A stretch of 64,000 bases of DNA from Nonomuraea sediminis (GCF_018531495.1 NZ_JAHDTI010000011.1:434001-498000); one strand, 5' to 3'. Positions 17,069 to 26,412 are shown, counted from the stretch's first letter. Notes: a model not told the origin generated them from the letters alone. Made by a program: numbers and translations.

Positions 17069-17683
17069 ATGACCCAGGTCGAGGTGATCCTCAAGGCCGC
17101 GACCCAGCTGTTCGCGGCGCTCGGCTACGACGGGACCTCCACCCGGCAGATCGCCGACGCCGCCGGGCTGAACATCGCGACCGTCAGCTACCACGTCGGC
17201 GGCAAGCGCGAGCTCTACCTCGCCGTGATCGAGCGCGCCCACCAGGACGAGCGGGCCGCGCTCGAGGCCTCGCTGGCCCGCTTCCCCGGCGACGACCCGG
17301 TCGTGGCCATCCACGGGCTGATCGACGACTACCTGGACTTCTGCGTCGAGCACCCGGAGGTGCCCGCGCTGTGGATGCACCGGTGGCTGTCGGACGCCGG
17401 CGACCTGACCGAACTGGAGAAGGAGTACGTCCAGCCGCTCGTGGCGGCCGTCGCCACCGCGCTGGAGCCCGCGGTCGCGGCCGGGGCGATCGACCAGGAC
17501 GTCGACCTGCAATTCGCGATCTGGACCACCATCTGGTGCGTGCACGGCTTCACCAAGGGCGGTGTGCTCGACACCGACGGCCGCCGCAGGGCCGGGGGAG
17601 ACCCGGCGGTGGTCCGCCGCTTCCGCGCCCACCTGCACCAGACCATGCACCGCGCGCTCGGACTGCCCGGGCAGGCGCCATGA
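17069..17683 (+). CDS. TetR/AcrR family regulator
   Basis: Repressor-type regulator of 204 residues. The N-terminal helix-turn-helix is at about residues 21-45 (STRQIADAAGLNIATVSYHVGGKRELY); the rest is an all-helical ligand-binding domain. A GGTGGA sequence precedes the chosen ATG; upstream TTG and GTG codons are in frame. Its stop overlaps the start of the transporter gene by 4 bases, so it probably senses a substrate or product of that operon. The AT-rich patch upstream (about 17010-17040) is the likely operator/promoter region. Confidence 0.9.
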   Translation: MTQVEVILKAATQLFAALGYDGTSTRQIADAAGLNIATVSYHVGGKRELYLAVIERAHQDERAALEASLARFPGDDPVVAIHGLIDDYLDFCVEHPEVPALWMHRWLSDAGDLTELEKEYVQPLVAAVATALEPAVAAGAIDQDVDLQFAIWTTIWCVHGFTKGGVLDTDGRRRAGGDPAVVRRFRAHLHQTMHRALGLPGQAP

Positions 17684-18993
17684 ACGCCGGGCGGTTACTC
17701 GGCTACGGGATCGGCTCCGTCGGCACCGGCGTGTTCTCCGCCGTGCCGGGACTGCTGCTGCTGTACTACCTGACCGACACGCTGGGCGTGCCCGCGGCGC
17801 TGGCCGGCGGGGTGCTGGTGGCGCCGAAGATCTGGGACGTGCTGGTCAACCCGTTCGTGGGCGCCGCGAGCGACCGCGAGGCCGTGCGCACGGGGCGGCG
17901 GACCCGGCTGCTGCTCGCCGGGTCCGTGGCGCTGCCCGTGGGGTTCGCGCTGATGTTCGCCGTGCCCGGCGCCGTGCCGGGGGCGGTGTGGGCCGGGGGC
18001 GCGTTCCTGGTCGCGGCCACGGCCTTCGCCTGTTTCCAGGTGCCCTACGTCGCGTTGCCCGCGGAGATGTCGCCCATCAGCGACGAGCGGACCCGGATCA
18101 TGTCGTGGCGGGTCGTCTGCCTGACCGTCGGCATCCTCGTCGCGGGCGGCCTGGCCCCCGCCGTGGTGGGGCTGGCCGGTGGCGGCAGGCCCGGATACGC
18201 CGTGATGGGCGTGACGATCGGCGCCGTCATGGCCGGCGCGCTCCTGACCGCCACGCTGGCCACCCGATGGGTGCGCTCCAGGCCCGGGCCGCACCAGCTC
18301 GGTCCGGTGGCCGCCTTCCGGCTGGCGCGCGGCAACCGGCCGTTCTTCGCGCTGCTCGCCGCCTTCGTCACGCAGGCGCTCGGGGTGGCCGTCATGCTGG
18401 CCGGCGCGCCGTACATCGCCTCCTACCGGCTGGGCGACTACGGGCTGACCTCGGTGATGTTCGTCTGCCTCGTCGGGCCCAGCATGCTGGCCGTGCCCGG
18501 GTGGGCGCGGCTGGCCCGCGCCTATGGTCACGTGCGCTGCTACCTGGCCGCCACCGCCGGGTTCGGGCTGGTGGCGCTCGGTCTCGTGCCCGCGATCGCG
18601 GCCGGATCCCTGGCCGCGACGCTCGCGCTCACCGCGCTGGCCGGCGTCTGCTACGCCGCGCTGCAGCTGCTGCCCCTGGCCATGCTGCCCGACACCGTGC
18701 ACGCCGACACGGCGCGCACCGGCCACGCGCAGGCGGGCGCCTTCACCGGCCTGTGGACCGCGGGCGAGACCGCCGGGCTGGCGGTCGGGCCAGGCCTGTT
18801 CGCGCTGGTGCTGGCCGCCTCCGGCTTCGCCTCGGCGCCGGTCGAGTCGCCCGTCGCCCAGGCGCCCTCCGCGCTGACCGGGCTGCTGCTCGGCTTCACC
18901 GTCCTCCCCGCGCTGCTCATGCTGCTCAGCCTCCCGCTCATCACCTGGTACGGCAGGATCGCCGTACGGAAGGAGACCCGTGAACCTGCCTGA
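17680..18993 (+). CDS. MFS transporter, glycoside-pentoside-hexuronide:cation symporter type
   Basis: Membrane transporter of 437 residues with about twelve hydrophobic segments. The GPH/MelB-family loop is visible as KIWDVLVNPFVGAASDRE (about 50-67) with the following RTGRRTRLL. The ATG overlaps the TetR stop by 4 bases, and the 3' end overlaps the PLP-enzyme gene by 14 bases, so TetR, transporter and enzyme form one tight operon. The family moves sugars and their derivatives with a cation, but related proteins carry other solutes, and the PLP-enzyme neighbour suggests an amine or sphingoid-like compound. Confidence 0.85.
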   Translation: MNAGRLLGYGIGSVGTGVFSAVPGLLLLYYLTDTLGVPAALAGGVLVAPKIWDVLVNPFVGAASDREAVRTGRRTRLLLAGSVALPVGFALMFAVPGAVPGAVWAGGAFLVAATAFACFQVPYVALPAEMSPISDERTRIMSWRVVCLTVGILVAGGLAPAVVGLAGGGRPGYAVMGVTIGAVMAGALLTATLATRWVRSRPGPHQLGPVAAFRLARGNRPFFALLAAFVTQALGVAVMLAGAPYIASYRLGDYGLTSVMFVCLVGPSMLAVPGWARLARAYGHVRCYLAATAGFGLVALGLVPAIAAGSLAATLALTALAGVCYAALQLLPLAMLPDTVHADTARTGHAQAGAFTGLWTAGETAGLAVGPGLFALVLAASGFASAPVESPVAQAPSALTGLLLGFTVLPALLMLLSLPLITWYGRIAVRKETREPA

Positions 18994-20386
18994 GACCGGA
19001 CGCAGCGTCGAGGAGCTGCTGGCGGAGGTCGCCCGGCTCAAGGAGCACGACCTGCCGGTGCGCGGCGGCCAGGTCACCGCCTACGTCTACGACACAGGGC
19101 GGGCGGCGGTGCACGACGCGGCCGCGCGCGTCTATCTGGAGATGCTGGAGGTCAACAGCCTGGACCCGACCGCGTTCCCGAGCATCGTGGAGATGGAACG
19201 CCAGGTCGTCGGCGCCGTGGCCGACCAGCTCGGCGGCGGGCACGGCATCTTCACCAGCGGCGGCACCGAGTCGATCATGCTGGCGGTGAAGGCCGCCCGC
19301 GACCTCATGGGGCGCGCCCGCCCGAACCTGGTGCTCCCCGTGACCGCCCATCCGGCCTTCCACAAGGCCGCGCACTACCTCGGCGTCGAGGTGCGGCCCG
19401 TGCCCGTGGACCTGGAGACGTTCCGCGCCGCGGCCGGCGGGCTGCCGATCGACGAGGACACCGTGCTCGTCGTGGCGTCCGCGCCCTCCTATCCGCAGGG
19501 CGTGGTCGACCCGGTCGAGGAGATCGCCGCCGCGGCCGCCGCGGCGGGCGTGCCGTGCCACGTCGACGCGTGCGTGGGCGGGTGGCTGCTGCCCTGGCTG
19601 CGGGAGGCGGGCGCCAAGGTGCCCGCGTTCGACCTGTCCGTGCCGGGGGTGACCTCGATCTCGTGCGACCTGCACAAGTACGGCTACGCGCCCAAGGGGG
19701 CCTCTGTCGTGCTGTTCAAGGACCCGGCCATGCGCCGCAAGGCCTACTTCGCCTCGGCCGCCTGGCCCGGGTACACGGTGATCAACACGACCGTGCAGAG
19801 CTCGCGCTCGGCCGGGCCGCTGGGCGGGGCCTGGGCGACGCTTCAGGCCCTGGGCCGCGACGGGTACCTGGAGCTGGGACGGACCACCTGGGAGGCGGTG
19901 AGGCGGCTCCGGTCCGGCATTTCCGAAATTTCAGGACTGAGGGTGCTCGGGGAGCCCGAGTCGGCCCTGGTGGCCTTCACCGGCGACGACGTGTTCACGC
20001 TGGCCGACGAGGCGCGGGCGCGCGGCTGGTTCCTGCAGCCCCAGCTGTCCTTCGCCGGGATCCCCGCCAACCTGCACATCACCGTCACCGGGGTGACGCT
20101 GGCCGGGGTCGAGGCCATGCTCGAGGTCATCGCCGAGTCCGCGGCGGCGGCCAGGCGGCGCGGCCCCGCCGTACTGCCCGAAGGGCTGGTCGAGCTCGTC
20201 GCCGGGCTGGACCTGGAGGCCCTCGACGACGCCGCGTTCGCCGAACTGGCCGCCGCGGTCGGCGTCGACCTGCGGCCAGGCGCGGGCCAGCCCGAGCTCG
20301 CCGTCGTGAACGCCATCCTGGACGCCCTGCCGGTGGCCCACCGTGAGGCGGTCCTGGTGCGGTTCCTGTCGCTCATCTACGCGTGA
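18980..20386 (+). CDS. PLP-dependent lyase/decarboxylase, sphingosine-1-phosphate lyase-like
   Basis: Fold-type I PLP enzyme of 468 residues. The phosphate-binding FTSGGTESIM is at 91-100, the cofactor-stacking/Asp region at HVDACVGGW (194-202), and the Schiff-base lysine is Lys233 in SCDLHKYGYAPKG. This spacing and the PKGAS tail of the motif match the group II decarboxylase/sphingosine-phosphate lyase branch, which cleaves C-C bonds of amino compounds. About 90 residues after the catalytic domain form a small C-terminal extension. It is the last gene of the TetR-MFS operon. The natural substrate cannot be told. Confidence 0.82.
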   Translation: MNLPETGRSVEELLAEVARLKEHDLPVRGGQVTAYVYDTGRAAVHDAAARVYLEMLEVNSLDPTAFPSIVEMERQVVGAVADQLGGGHGIFTSGGTESIMLAVKAARDLMGRARPNLVLPVTAHPAFHKAAHYLGVEVRPVPVDLETFRAAAGGLPIDEDTVLVVASAPSYPQGVVDPVEEIAAAAAAAGVPCHVDACVGGWLLPWLREAGAKVPAFDLSVPGVTSISCDLHKYGYAPKGASVVLFKDPAMRRKAYFASAAWPGYTVINTTVQSSRSAGPLGGAWATLQALGRDGYLELGRTTWEAVRRLRSGISEISGLRVLGEPESALVAFTGDDVFTLADEARARGWFLQPQLSFAGIPANLHITVTGVTLAGVEAMLEVIAESAAAARRRGPAVLPEGLVELVAGLDLEALDDAAFAELAAAVGVDLRPGAGQPELAVVNAILDALPVAHREAVLVRFLSLIYA

Positions 20387-20418
20387 GGTGAGGGCCGTGC
20401 CGTGATTCACTGGGGCGC

Positions 20419-20874
20419 ATGGCAGCCACCCACGAACTGCTGCGCCGGCTGGATCCGCTCGTCGGCAACTGGGAGATGGTGCCCTCCGTCCATGGCGAGG
20501 CCACCGGGCGGGGCTGGACCAGGTTCGACTGGATCGAGGACGGGGCGTTCCTGCGGCAGACCGCCGACGCGGACCTGTCGGGCGCCCCGCCGCTCTGGGC
20601 GGCCAACTCGCCGTTCCCCGTCACGTCGCTCATCGGCGTGGACGACTCGCTGGAGAACTACGCCCTGCTGTACTCCGACGCCCGCGGCGTGTTCCGGGTG
20701 TACGCCATGACCCTCCACGAGGGCGGGTGGACGCTGCGGCGGGACGCGCCGGGCTTCTTCCAGCGCTTCACCGCCACGCTCGAGCCCGCCACGATCACGG
20801 GCCGCTGGGAACGCGCCACCGACGGCACCGACTGGGCCTACGACTTCGACGTCGTGTACAACAAGATCACATGA
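20419..20874 (+). CDS. hypothetical protein, lipocalin/nitrobindin-like
   Basis: Protein of 151 residues beginning with LDPLVGNWEMV, a motif shared by DUF1579-like and nitrobindin-like small beta-barrels, followed by alternating beta-strand patterns (GWTRFDWIEDGAFLRQ, ENYALLYSDARGVFRVYAM). No signal peptide or membrane segment is seen. Its stop overlaps the start of the ASCH gene by 4 bases, so the two are co-translated. No function can be assigned. Confidence 0.65.
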   Translation: MAATHELLRRLDPLVGNWEMVPSVHGEATGRGWTRFDWIEDGAFLRQTADADLSGAPPLWAANSPFPVTSLIGVDDSLENYALLYSDARGVFRVYAMTLHEGGWTLRRDAPGFFQRFTATLEPATITGRWERATDGTDWAYDFDVVYNKIT

Positions 20875-21548
20875 GCGGCTATGGCGTGGGGCAGAGCGCC
20901 CTGGTGGTGAACGTTCCCGATGCGGTGGTGCTGCGGCTCGTTTCCGACGGCGCCGCCGGGGTGCGCGAGAGGCTCGCCGGGTGGCGGCCGTTCGGGCTGG
21001 AGGAGTCCCGGTTGCGGGAGCTCGCCGAGGCCGTCGGAGGCGAGCTGACCGACCCGCCGCCCGCCTCGGCGTGGCAGGTGTCGGGGGTGGCGCTGGCGGT
21101 CTTCGACGGCTCGGGCTGGCGGGCGGAGGAGCTGTTCCCGCTGGGCGAGCCGGCCGCCGAGGAGTTCGCCTTCCCCGGGCCGCTGCGCGACCAGCTCGTG
21201 GCGGCGATCCTCAGCGGCGACAAGACCACGACCACCGGGCTGCTGGCCGACTACGAGTACGCCGGCGATCCGCTCCCCGTCGCCGGGGAGTGGGGCGCGG
21301 TCCTCGACTCAGGCGGGCGGCCGGTCGCGCTGATCGAGACGGTGGAGGTCAGGGTGGTGCCGATCAGGGAGATCGATGTGGAGTTCGCCGTGGCCGAGGG
21401 CGAGGGCTACACCACGGTCGCCGAGTGGCGGGCAACCCACGAGCGCTTCTGGCACAGCCCCGAGATGGTCGCCGCCCTCGGCGGCCACGACCCGGTGATC
21501 GACGATCACACTCCGGTCGTCGCCCAGCGCTTCCGCCTGCTGCGCTAG
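20871..21548 (+). CDS. ASCH domain protein
   Basis: Protein of 225 residues. The C-terminal part (about 100-200) has the ASCH hallmarks RDQLVAAILSGDKTTTTGLL, the central GEWGAVLD...PVALIETVEV strands, and the EGYTTVAEWRATHERFW helix; this PUA-like fold binds RNA or nucleotides. The N-terminal 95 residues are not recognisable. It overlaps the preceding hypothetical gene by 4 bases and converges on the M24-type gene with a 4-base overlap of stop codons. Confidence 0.8.
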   Translation: MSGYGVGQSALVVNVPDAVVLRLVSDGAAGVRERLAGWRPFGLEESRLRELAEAVGGELTDPPPASAWQVSGVALAVFDGSGWRAEELFPLGEPAAEEFAFPGPLRDQLVAAILSGDKTTTTGLLADYEYAGDPLPVAGEWGAVLDSGGRPVALIETVEVRVVPIREIDVEFAVAEGEGYTTVAEWRATHERFWHSPEMVAALGGHDPVIDDHTPVVAQRFRLLR

Positions 21549-22771
21549 CCCCCGACCCTCATCGGCCCCCAGGGCAGGCGCGACAGCGGGCGGGTGCCGG
21601 AGTCGGTGAAGACGACGGTCTCCACCAGCGCGAAGTGGAAGTTGCTGTGGAAGCTGGTCACCGTGCCCGCCTCGACCACACCGTCCACGTCCACCTCCTC
21701 GACGTCGAACACCGACTCGCCCACCCAGTCGGGCGGGAAGCTGAGCCCGAGCTCGTAACCGCCTGCCCAGGTCGCCAGCTCCCAGATGCCGCAGTCCTGG
21801 TAGTAGCGCCGCAGCGCCGCATTCACCTCGCCGACGGGCGTGCCTGCCTTGGCCGTCTCGCACAGCACCTCCACCGCGCCTCCCGCCAGTGCGAGCAGCC
21901 GCGCCAGCGGCGCGGGCGGCTCGCCCAGCGTGAACGTACGGGCGGTGTTGGCGTGGTAGCGGTCCACCACGCCGCACGGGTCGGCCAGGAAGCAGTCCCC
22001 CTCCCGCAGTCGCCGCCTGCCCGACCAGGCGTGCCCGCGCTCGAGCCCGCCGGCCAGCACCAGCTCATGGATCGCGGCCGGTTCGCCGCCCGCCGCGGCC
22101 ATGGCGGCCATCATGCTCGCCCACACCTCGAGCTCGGTACGGCCGGGCCGCGCCGTACGGGCGACCTCGAGCAGGCCGGCGTCGGCGACGGCGGCGGCGC
22201 GCTCGATCCGGTCCAGCTCGGCCGCCGTCTTGACCCGGCGGGCGGCCCTGATCACCGCGCTGCCGTCGGTGACCGTGGCGCCCTCCAGGATCAGCGCCTC
22301 CTCCACCATCCGGCTGACCGCGGGATTGGGCACCGGGCTCCACAGTTCGAGCCCGACCCTGCCGCGCAGCGCGCCCTCCCTGCGCAGCTCCTCCACCAGG
22401 AAGCCGAGCCCGGCCTCGGGGTAGAGCCGCACGTCGCGCGCCACCGAGGTGACGCGCAGCAGCTCGGCCTCGCGCGGCAGGTCGAAGTGGGTGACCTCGT
22501 CGCGGTCGGCGCGCACGACCGTGGTGGCCAGCGGCGGCCACGCGGTGGGGGAGTGCGCCCGGTAGTAGCGGGCGGTGTAGCCGTGCAGGTAGCACATGGA
22601 CTCCGGCGAGGTCAGCAGCAGCGTCTCCAGGCGCGCCTGCGCCATCAGGGTGCGCAGCCGCGCCAGCCGCAGGTCGTACTCCTGCCGCGGGAACGCGGGC
22701 CGCGGCGGCTCGGCGGCGCGCGAGGCGAGCCAACCGGACACGAAGGCGGCCAGCTCGGGATCGGTGGGCAC
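21545..22771 (-). CDS. M24 (creatinase/aminopeptidase P) family protein with altered metal site
   Basis: Protein of 408 residues with the two-domain creatinase/prolidase layout: N-terminal domain about 1-165 and pita-bread domain about 185-400. Several of the five metal ligands of M24 peptidases are replaced: Asp264 is kept, but the second aspartate position reads ANTARTF (Asn275), the GHGIG histidine region reads GYELGLSFPPDW, and the fourth-ligand glutamate region reads SFHSNFHF. That pattern resembles the metal-free creatinase branch rather than a true aminopeptidase. It is 9 bases after the peptide-importer ATPase gene and ends the ten-gene operon. Confidence 0.8.
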   Translation of the reverse strand: MPTDPELAAFVSGWLASRAAEPPRPAFPRQEYDLRLARLRTLMAQARLETLLLTSPESMCYLHGYTARYYRAHSPTAWPPLATTVVRADRDEVTHFDLPREAELLRVTSVARDVRLYPEAGLGFLVEELRREGALRGRVGLELWSPVPNPAVSRMVEEALILEGATVTDGSAVIRAARRVKTAAELDRIERAAAVADAGLLEVARTARPGRTELEVWASMMAAMAAAGGEPAAIHELVLAGGLERGHAWSGRRRLREGDCFLADPCGVVDRYHANTARTFTLGEPPAPLARLLALAGGAVEVLCETAKAGTPVGEVNAALRRYYQDCGIWELATWAGGYELGLSFPPDWVGESVFDVEEVDVDGVVEAGTVTSFHSNFHFALVETVVFTDSGTRPLSRLPWGPMRVGG

Positions 22772-22780
22772 GTACGCCTC

Positions 22781-23716
22781 CTACAGGGGGAAGTGGCAGG
22801 CGCTTGCGTGGCCCGCCCCGGACAGGATGGGTTCCTCCTCGGCGCAGCGTGCCTGGGCGGCGCGGCACCGGGTGCGGAAGGCGCAGCCCGACGGCGGGTC
22901 GGTCACGCTGGGCACCTCGCCGCGCAGCACGATCCGCTCGCCGCGCTCGCCCACGGACGGCACGGCCGACAGCAGCGCCTGCGTGTAGGGATGGCGCGGC
23001 GCGCCGAACACGGCGGCGGTCGTGCCGGTCTCGACGATGCGCCCCAGGTGCATCACGGCGATCCTGTGCGCCACCCGCCGAGCCACGTGCAGGTCGTGCG
23101 TGATGAACAGGTAGGCCAGGCCGAGCCGCTGCTGCAGGTCGGACAGCAGCCGCAGGATCTGCGCCTGGATCGACACGTCGAGCGCCGACACCGGCTCGTC
23201 CAGGATCACCAGCCTGGGCTGCAGCGCCAGCGCCCGGGCGATGGCGATGCGCTGCCGCTGCCCGCCGGAGAAGGCGTGCGGATGCCGCCCGGCGTCCGAG
23301 GCCCGCAGGCCCACGGTCTCCAGCAGCTCGGCCACCCTTTCCCTGGCTCCGGCCCGGTCGTGGGTGCGGTGGCTGCGCAGCGGCTCGGCGATGATCCCGC
23401 CGACGGTCATCCGGGAGTCCAGCGACGCGTACGGGTCCTGGAACACCATCTGGACCTGGCGGCGGACGCCACGCAGCCGCCTGCGCGGCAGGTGGGTGAT
23501 GTCACGCCCGTCCAGGGCGATCCGCCCGCCGTCCGGCTCGGCCAGCCGGATCGCCAGCCGCGCCAGCGTCGACTTGCCCGATCCTGACTCGCCCACCAGG
23601 CCGAGCGTCTCCCCGGCCGCGATCTGCAGGGACACCCCGGCCACGGCCCGCGCAGCGGCACCGTGCACGCGGAAGCTCTTGGTCACCTCCTCGACGTGCA
23701 GGACGGGTTCAGCCAC
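22781..23716 (-). CDS. oligopeptide ABC transporter ATP-binding protein, DppF type
   Basis: ATPase of 311 residues. It shows Walker A GESGSGKST near 38-46, signature SGGQRQRIAIARAL, Walker B LVILDEPVSALDVS, and the family-specific C-terminal extension with a Cys cluster (CAFRTRCRAAQARC) that may hold a [4Fe-4S] cluster in this family. It powers the adjacent permeases. It overlaps the DppD-type gene by 8 bases. Confidence 0.95.
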   Translation of the reverse strand: MAEPVLHVEEVTKSFRVHGAAARAVAGVSLQIAAGETLGLVGESGSGKSTLARLAIRLAEPDGGRIALDGRDITHLPRRRLRGVRRQVQMVFQDPYASLDSRMTVGGIIAEPLRSHRTHDRAGARERVAELLETVGLRASDAGRHPHAFSGGQRQRIAIARALALQPRLVILDEPVSALDVSIQAQILRLLSDLQQRLGLAYLFITHDLHVARRVAHRIAVMHLGRIVETGTTAAVFGAPRHPYTQALLSAVPSVGERGERIVLRGEVPSVTDPPSGCAFRTRCRAAQARCAEEEPILSGAGHASACHFPL

Positions 23717-24656
23717 GGGCGGCCTCCTCGAGCTCGGCGTGGAAATGGCAGGCGGAACCGGCCTCCAGCGACGGCGTGCGCGTACGGCACACCTCGCGCG
23801 CGTGCCCGCACCGCGGATGGAAGGCGCACCCCGCGGGCAGCGCGCCCGGCCTGGCGGGCTGGCCGGGGATCGGGATCAGCTCGGCGTCGGCCGGCCGCGC
23901 CCCCGGCGAGCAGCCGAGCAGCGCCAGCGTGTACGGGTGGCGCGGCGCGCGCAGGACACGGTCGACCGAGCCCTGCTCGACCACTCGCCCCGCGTACATG
24001 ACGGTGACGGCATCGGCTCGCTCGGCCACCAGCCCCAGGTCGTGCGTGATCAGCAGGACCGCGGCGCCGGTCTCGGCCCGCGCGTGGTCGAGCAGGTCGA
24101 GGATCTGCGCCTGCACGGTCACGTCCAGCGCGGTCGTCGGCTCGTCGGCGATGATCAGCCGCGGCCGGTTGGCGATCGCCATCGCGATGCCCACCCGCTG
24201 CCGCATCCCGCCGGAGAACTCGTGCGGGTAGCGTCCCGCCGGTCCGGAGATCCCGACGCTGCGCAGCAGCTCGGCCACCCGCGCCCGCAGCGCGGCCCGG
24301 CCGGCGCGCCGGTCGTGCGCCCGCACCGCGTCGGCGACCTGCCGCTCCACGGTGACCAGCGGGTCCAGGGTCGTCATCGGGTCCTGGGCGACCAGCCCGA
24401 TCTCCAGCCCTCTGATCCTGCGCAGCTCCTGCTCCGGCAGCCCGGCCAGGTCCCGCCCGCCGAACAGCACCCGCCCGCCGGAGACGGCCACGCCGCGCGG
24501 GAGCAGCCCCATGACCGCCATCGCGGTGATGCTCTTGCCCGAGCCGGACTCGCCGACCACGCACCGGGTGGCGCCCGCCTCGACCGCCAGGGACACGCCG
24601 TCGACCAGGCGGGTCGGTCCGCAGTCGACGCTCAGCTCGTGTACGGCCAGCACCAT
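23709..24656 (-). CDS. oligopeptide ABC transporter ATP-binding protein, DppD type
   Basis: ATPase of 315 residues, partner of the DppF-type subunit. It shows Walker A GESGSGKSITA, Q-loop VAQDPMTTLDP, signature SGGMRQRVGIAMAI, Walker B LIIADEPTTALDVT, and a C-terminal Cys motif (CAFHPRCGHAREVC). ATG 24656 shares a base with the stop of the upstream permease gene. Two distinct ATPases plus two permeases plus a family-5 binding protein make a complete Dpp/Opp-type importer. Confidence 0.95.
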   Translation of the reverse strand: MVLAVHELSVDCGPTRLVDGVSLAVEAGATRCVVGESGSGKSITAMAVMGLLPRGVAVSGGRVLFGGRDLAGLPEQELRRIRGLEIGLVAQDPMTTLDPLVTVERQVADAVRAHDRRAGRAALRARVAELLRSVGISGPAGRYPHEFSGGMRQRVGIAMAIANRPRLIIADEPTTALDVTVQAQILDLLDHARAETGAAVLLITHDLGLVAERADAVTVMYAGRVVEQGSVDRVLRAPRHPYTLALLGCSPGARPADAELIPIPGQPARPGALPAGCAFHPRCGHAREVCRTRTPSLEAGSACHFHAELEEAARG

Positions 24657-25489
24657 CAGCGCCCTCCCGGGTCCAGGACGTCGCGGACGCCGTCGGCCAG
24701 CAGGTTCAGTCCCATCACGAACAGGCACAGGGCAGCGCCGGGCACGATCGCCAGCCAGGTGGCATCGAGCACCGCACTGGCCTCGCTGAGCATCCCGCCC
24801 AGCGTCGGCGCCGGGGGAGGAGCGCCCAGCCCGATGAACGACAGCCCGGCGTCCAGCAGCACGGCGTCCGGCAGCGCCAGCCCCACCTGGATGACGAACA
24901 TCGGCAGGCTGTTGGGCAGCACGTGCCTGGCGATGATCTCCCTGTCGCGCAGCCCCGCCGCCACCGCCGCGTCGACGAACGGCCGGTTGCGCAGCTGCAG
25001 CGCGCACCCGCGCATGATCCGCACGAACGTCGGCACGTTGAACGCCGCGATGGCCCAGGTGATCGCGCCGAGCCCGGGCCGGGTCAGCGCCACCACGACG
25101 ATGCCGACGATGATCTCGGGGAAGCCGAAGGCGATGTCGGTCAGCCGCATCACCACGTTGTCGAGCCACCCGCCGAAGTAGCCGATCAGCAGCCCGATCA
25201 CGCTGCCGATCAGCGCCCCCACGGCCACCCCGAGCACGTCGACCTGGACCGCGTTACGGCAGGCCACCACGACCCGCGACAGCACGTCCCGGCCGAGCGC
25301 GTCGGTGCCGAGCAGGAATTGTGGTCCCGGCGGGCTCAGCTCGTGCCCGGTGAACAGCCGCACCGGGTCGTACGGCGTGATCCAGGGCGCCAGCGCGGCC
25401 AGCACCAGGACGATCCCGACGGCCAGGCCGCCCGCGATCATGTTCCGGTGCCGGGGGACCGCGGCCAGCGGCACGGCCAGGGTCGTCAC
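24656..25489 (-). CDS. oligopeptide ABC transporter permease, DppC type
   Basis: Permease of 277 residues. The GTG start at 25489 overlaps the DppB-type stop by 4 bases (GTGA). The N-terminal helix (MIAGGLAVGIVLVLAALAPWI) is followed by the DppC signature LLGTDALGRDVLSRVV and the ATPase-docking loop DAAVAAGLRDREIIARHVLPN. It forms the translocation pore with the DppB-type subunit. Confidence 0.94.
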   Translation of the reverse strand: MTTLAVPLAAVPRHRNMIAGGLAVGIVLVLAALAPWITPYDPVRLFTGHELSPPGPQFLLGTDALGRDVLSRVVVACRNAVQVDVLGVAVGALIGSVIGLLIGYFGGWLDNVVMRLTDIAFGFPEIIVGIVVVALTRPGLGAITWAIAAFNVPTFVRIMRGCALQLRNRPFVDAAVAAGLRDREIIARHVLPNSLPMFVIQVGLALPDAVLLDAGLSFIGLGAPPPAPTLGGMLSEASAVLDATWLAIVPGAALCLFVMGLNLLADGVRDVLDPGGR

Positions 25490-26412
25490 GCGCCCGCCTC
25501 CTTCCCGAGCACGTGCGACCGAACCCGCGGGTCGAGCACGGCGTACAGCAGGTCGGCCAGGAACGTCACCGCCAGGAACGTGCCGACGAACATCACCAGC
25601 AGTGCCTGCAGCACGCCGTAGTCGCGCTTGGCGGTGGCGTCGATGATCAGCCGCCCCACGCCGGGGATGGTGAACACCGCCTCGATGATCACCGCGCCGG
25701 TCAGCAGCGACCCCATTAGGATCGCCACCACCGGCAGCAGCTGGAGCCAGACGTGGCGCAGCACGTGCCGGCGGATCGTCAGCAGCCGGCTCATGCCCTT
25801 GGCCGCGGCCGTCCTGATGAAGTCCTCGCCGGACACCTCGATGACCGCGCTCCTGGTGAAGCGGGCCAGCACCGCGCCCGGCGCCGCGGCCAGCGCCAGG
25901 GTCGGCAGCACGAGGGCGGGCAGCGGCAGGCGCAGCCGTACGGTGAACAGCAGCAGCAGGAGCAGCCCCAGCCAGAAGTTCGGGATGCCGAGCGCGCCGG
26001 TGTTCAGCACCGAGACGAGCCGGTCGGCCCAGGTGTCCTTGCGCGTCCCCGCGACCAGGCCCAGCGTCACGCCGCCCACCAGGGCGGCGGCCAGCGTGGA
26101 CAGGGCGAGCCGCACGGTGTTGGGCAGCGCCTGGCCGATCAGCTCGCCGACCGGCAGCCCGCTGGTCGTGGAGACCCCGAGGTCGCCGGTGGCCAGCGCC
26201 TTCACCCACAGCGCGTACTGCACGGGCAGCGGGGCGTCGAGCCCGAGCCGGGCACGGACGGCGGCCACCACCTCGGGCCCGGCGAACGGCCCGGCCAGCG
26301 CCCGCGCCGCGTCCCCCGGCATCAGGCGGATGACCAGGAACACCGCCACCGACGCGCCGGCCGGCACCAGCGCCATCTGGGTGAGCCTGCGCAGCAGGAA
26401 TCCGGCCGTCAT
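25486..26412 (-). CDS. oligopeptide ABC transporter permease, DppB type
   Basis: Permease of 308 residues with six membrane segments. The N-terminus FLLRRLTQMALVPAGASVAVFLVIRLMPGD and the docking loop EDFIRTAAAKGMSRLLTIRRHVLRH are diagnostic of the DppB/OppB branch. It overlaps the binding-protein gene by 4 bases and the DppC-type gene by 4 bases. Confidence 0.94.
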   Translation of the reverse strand: MTAGFLLRRLTQMALVPAGASVAVFLVIRLMPGDAARALAGPFAGPEVVAAVRARLGLDAPLPVQYALWVKALATGDLGVSTTSGLPVGELIGQALPNTVRLALSTLAAALVGGVTLGLVAGTRKDTWADRLVSVLNTGALGIPNFWLGLLLLLLFTVRLRLPLPALVLPTLALAAAPGAVLARFTRSAVIEVSGEDFIRTAAAKGMSRLLTIRRHVLRHVWLQLLPVVAILMGSLLTGAVIIEAVFTIPGVGRLIIDATAKRDYGVLQALLVMFVGTFLAVTFLADLLYAVLDPRVRSHVLGKEAGA

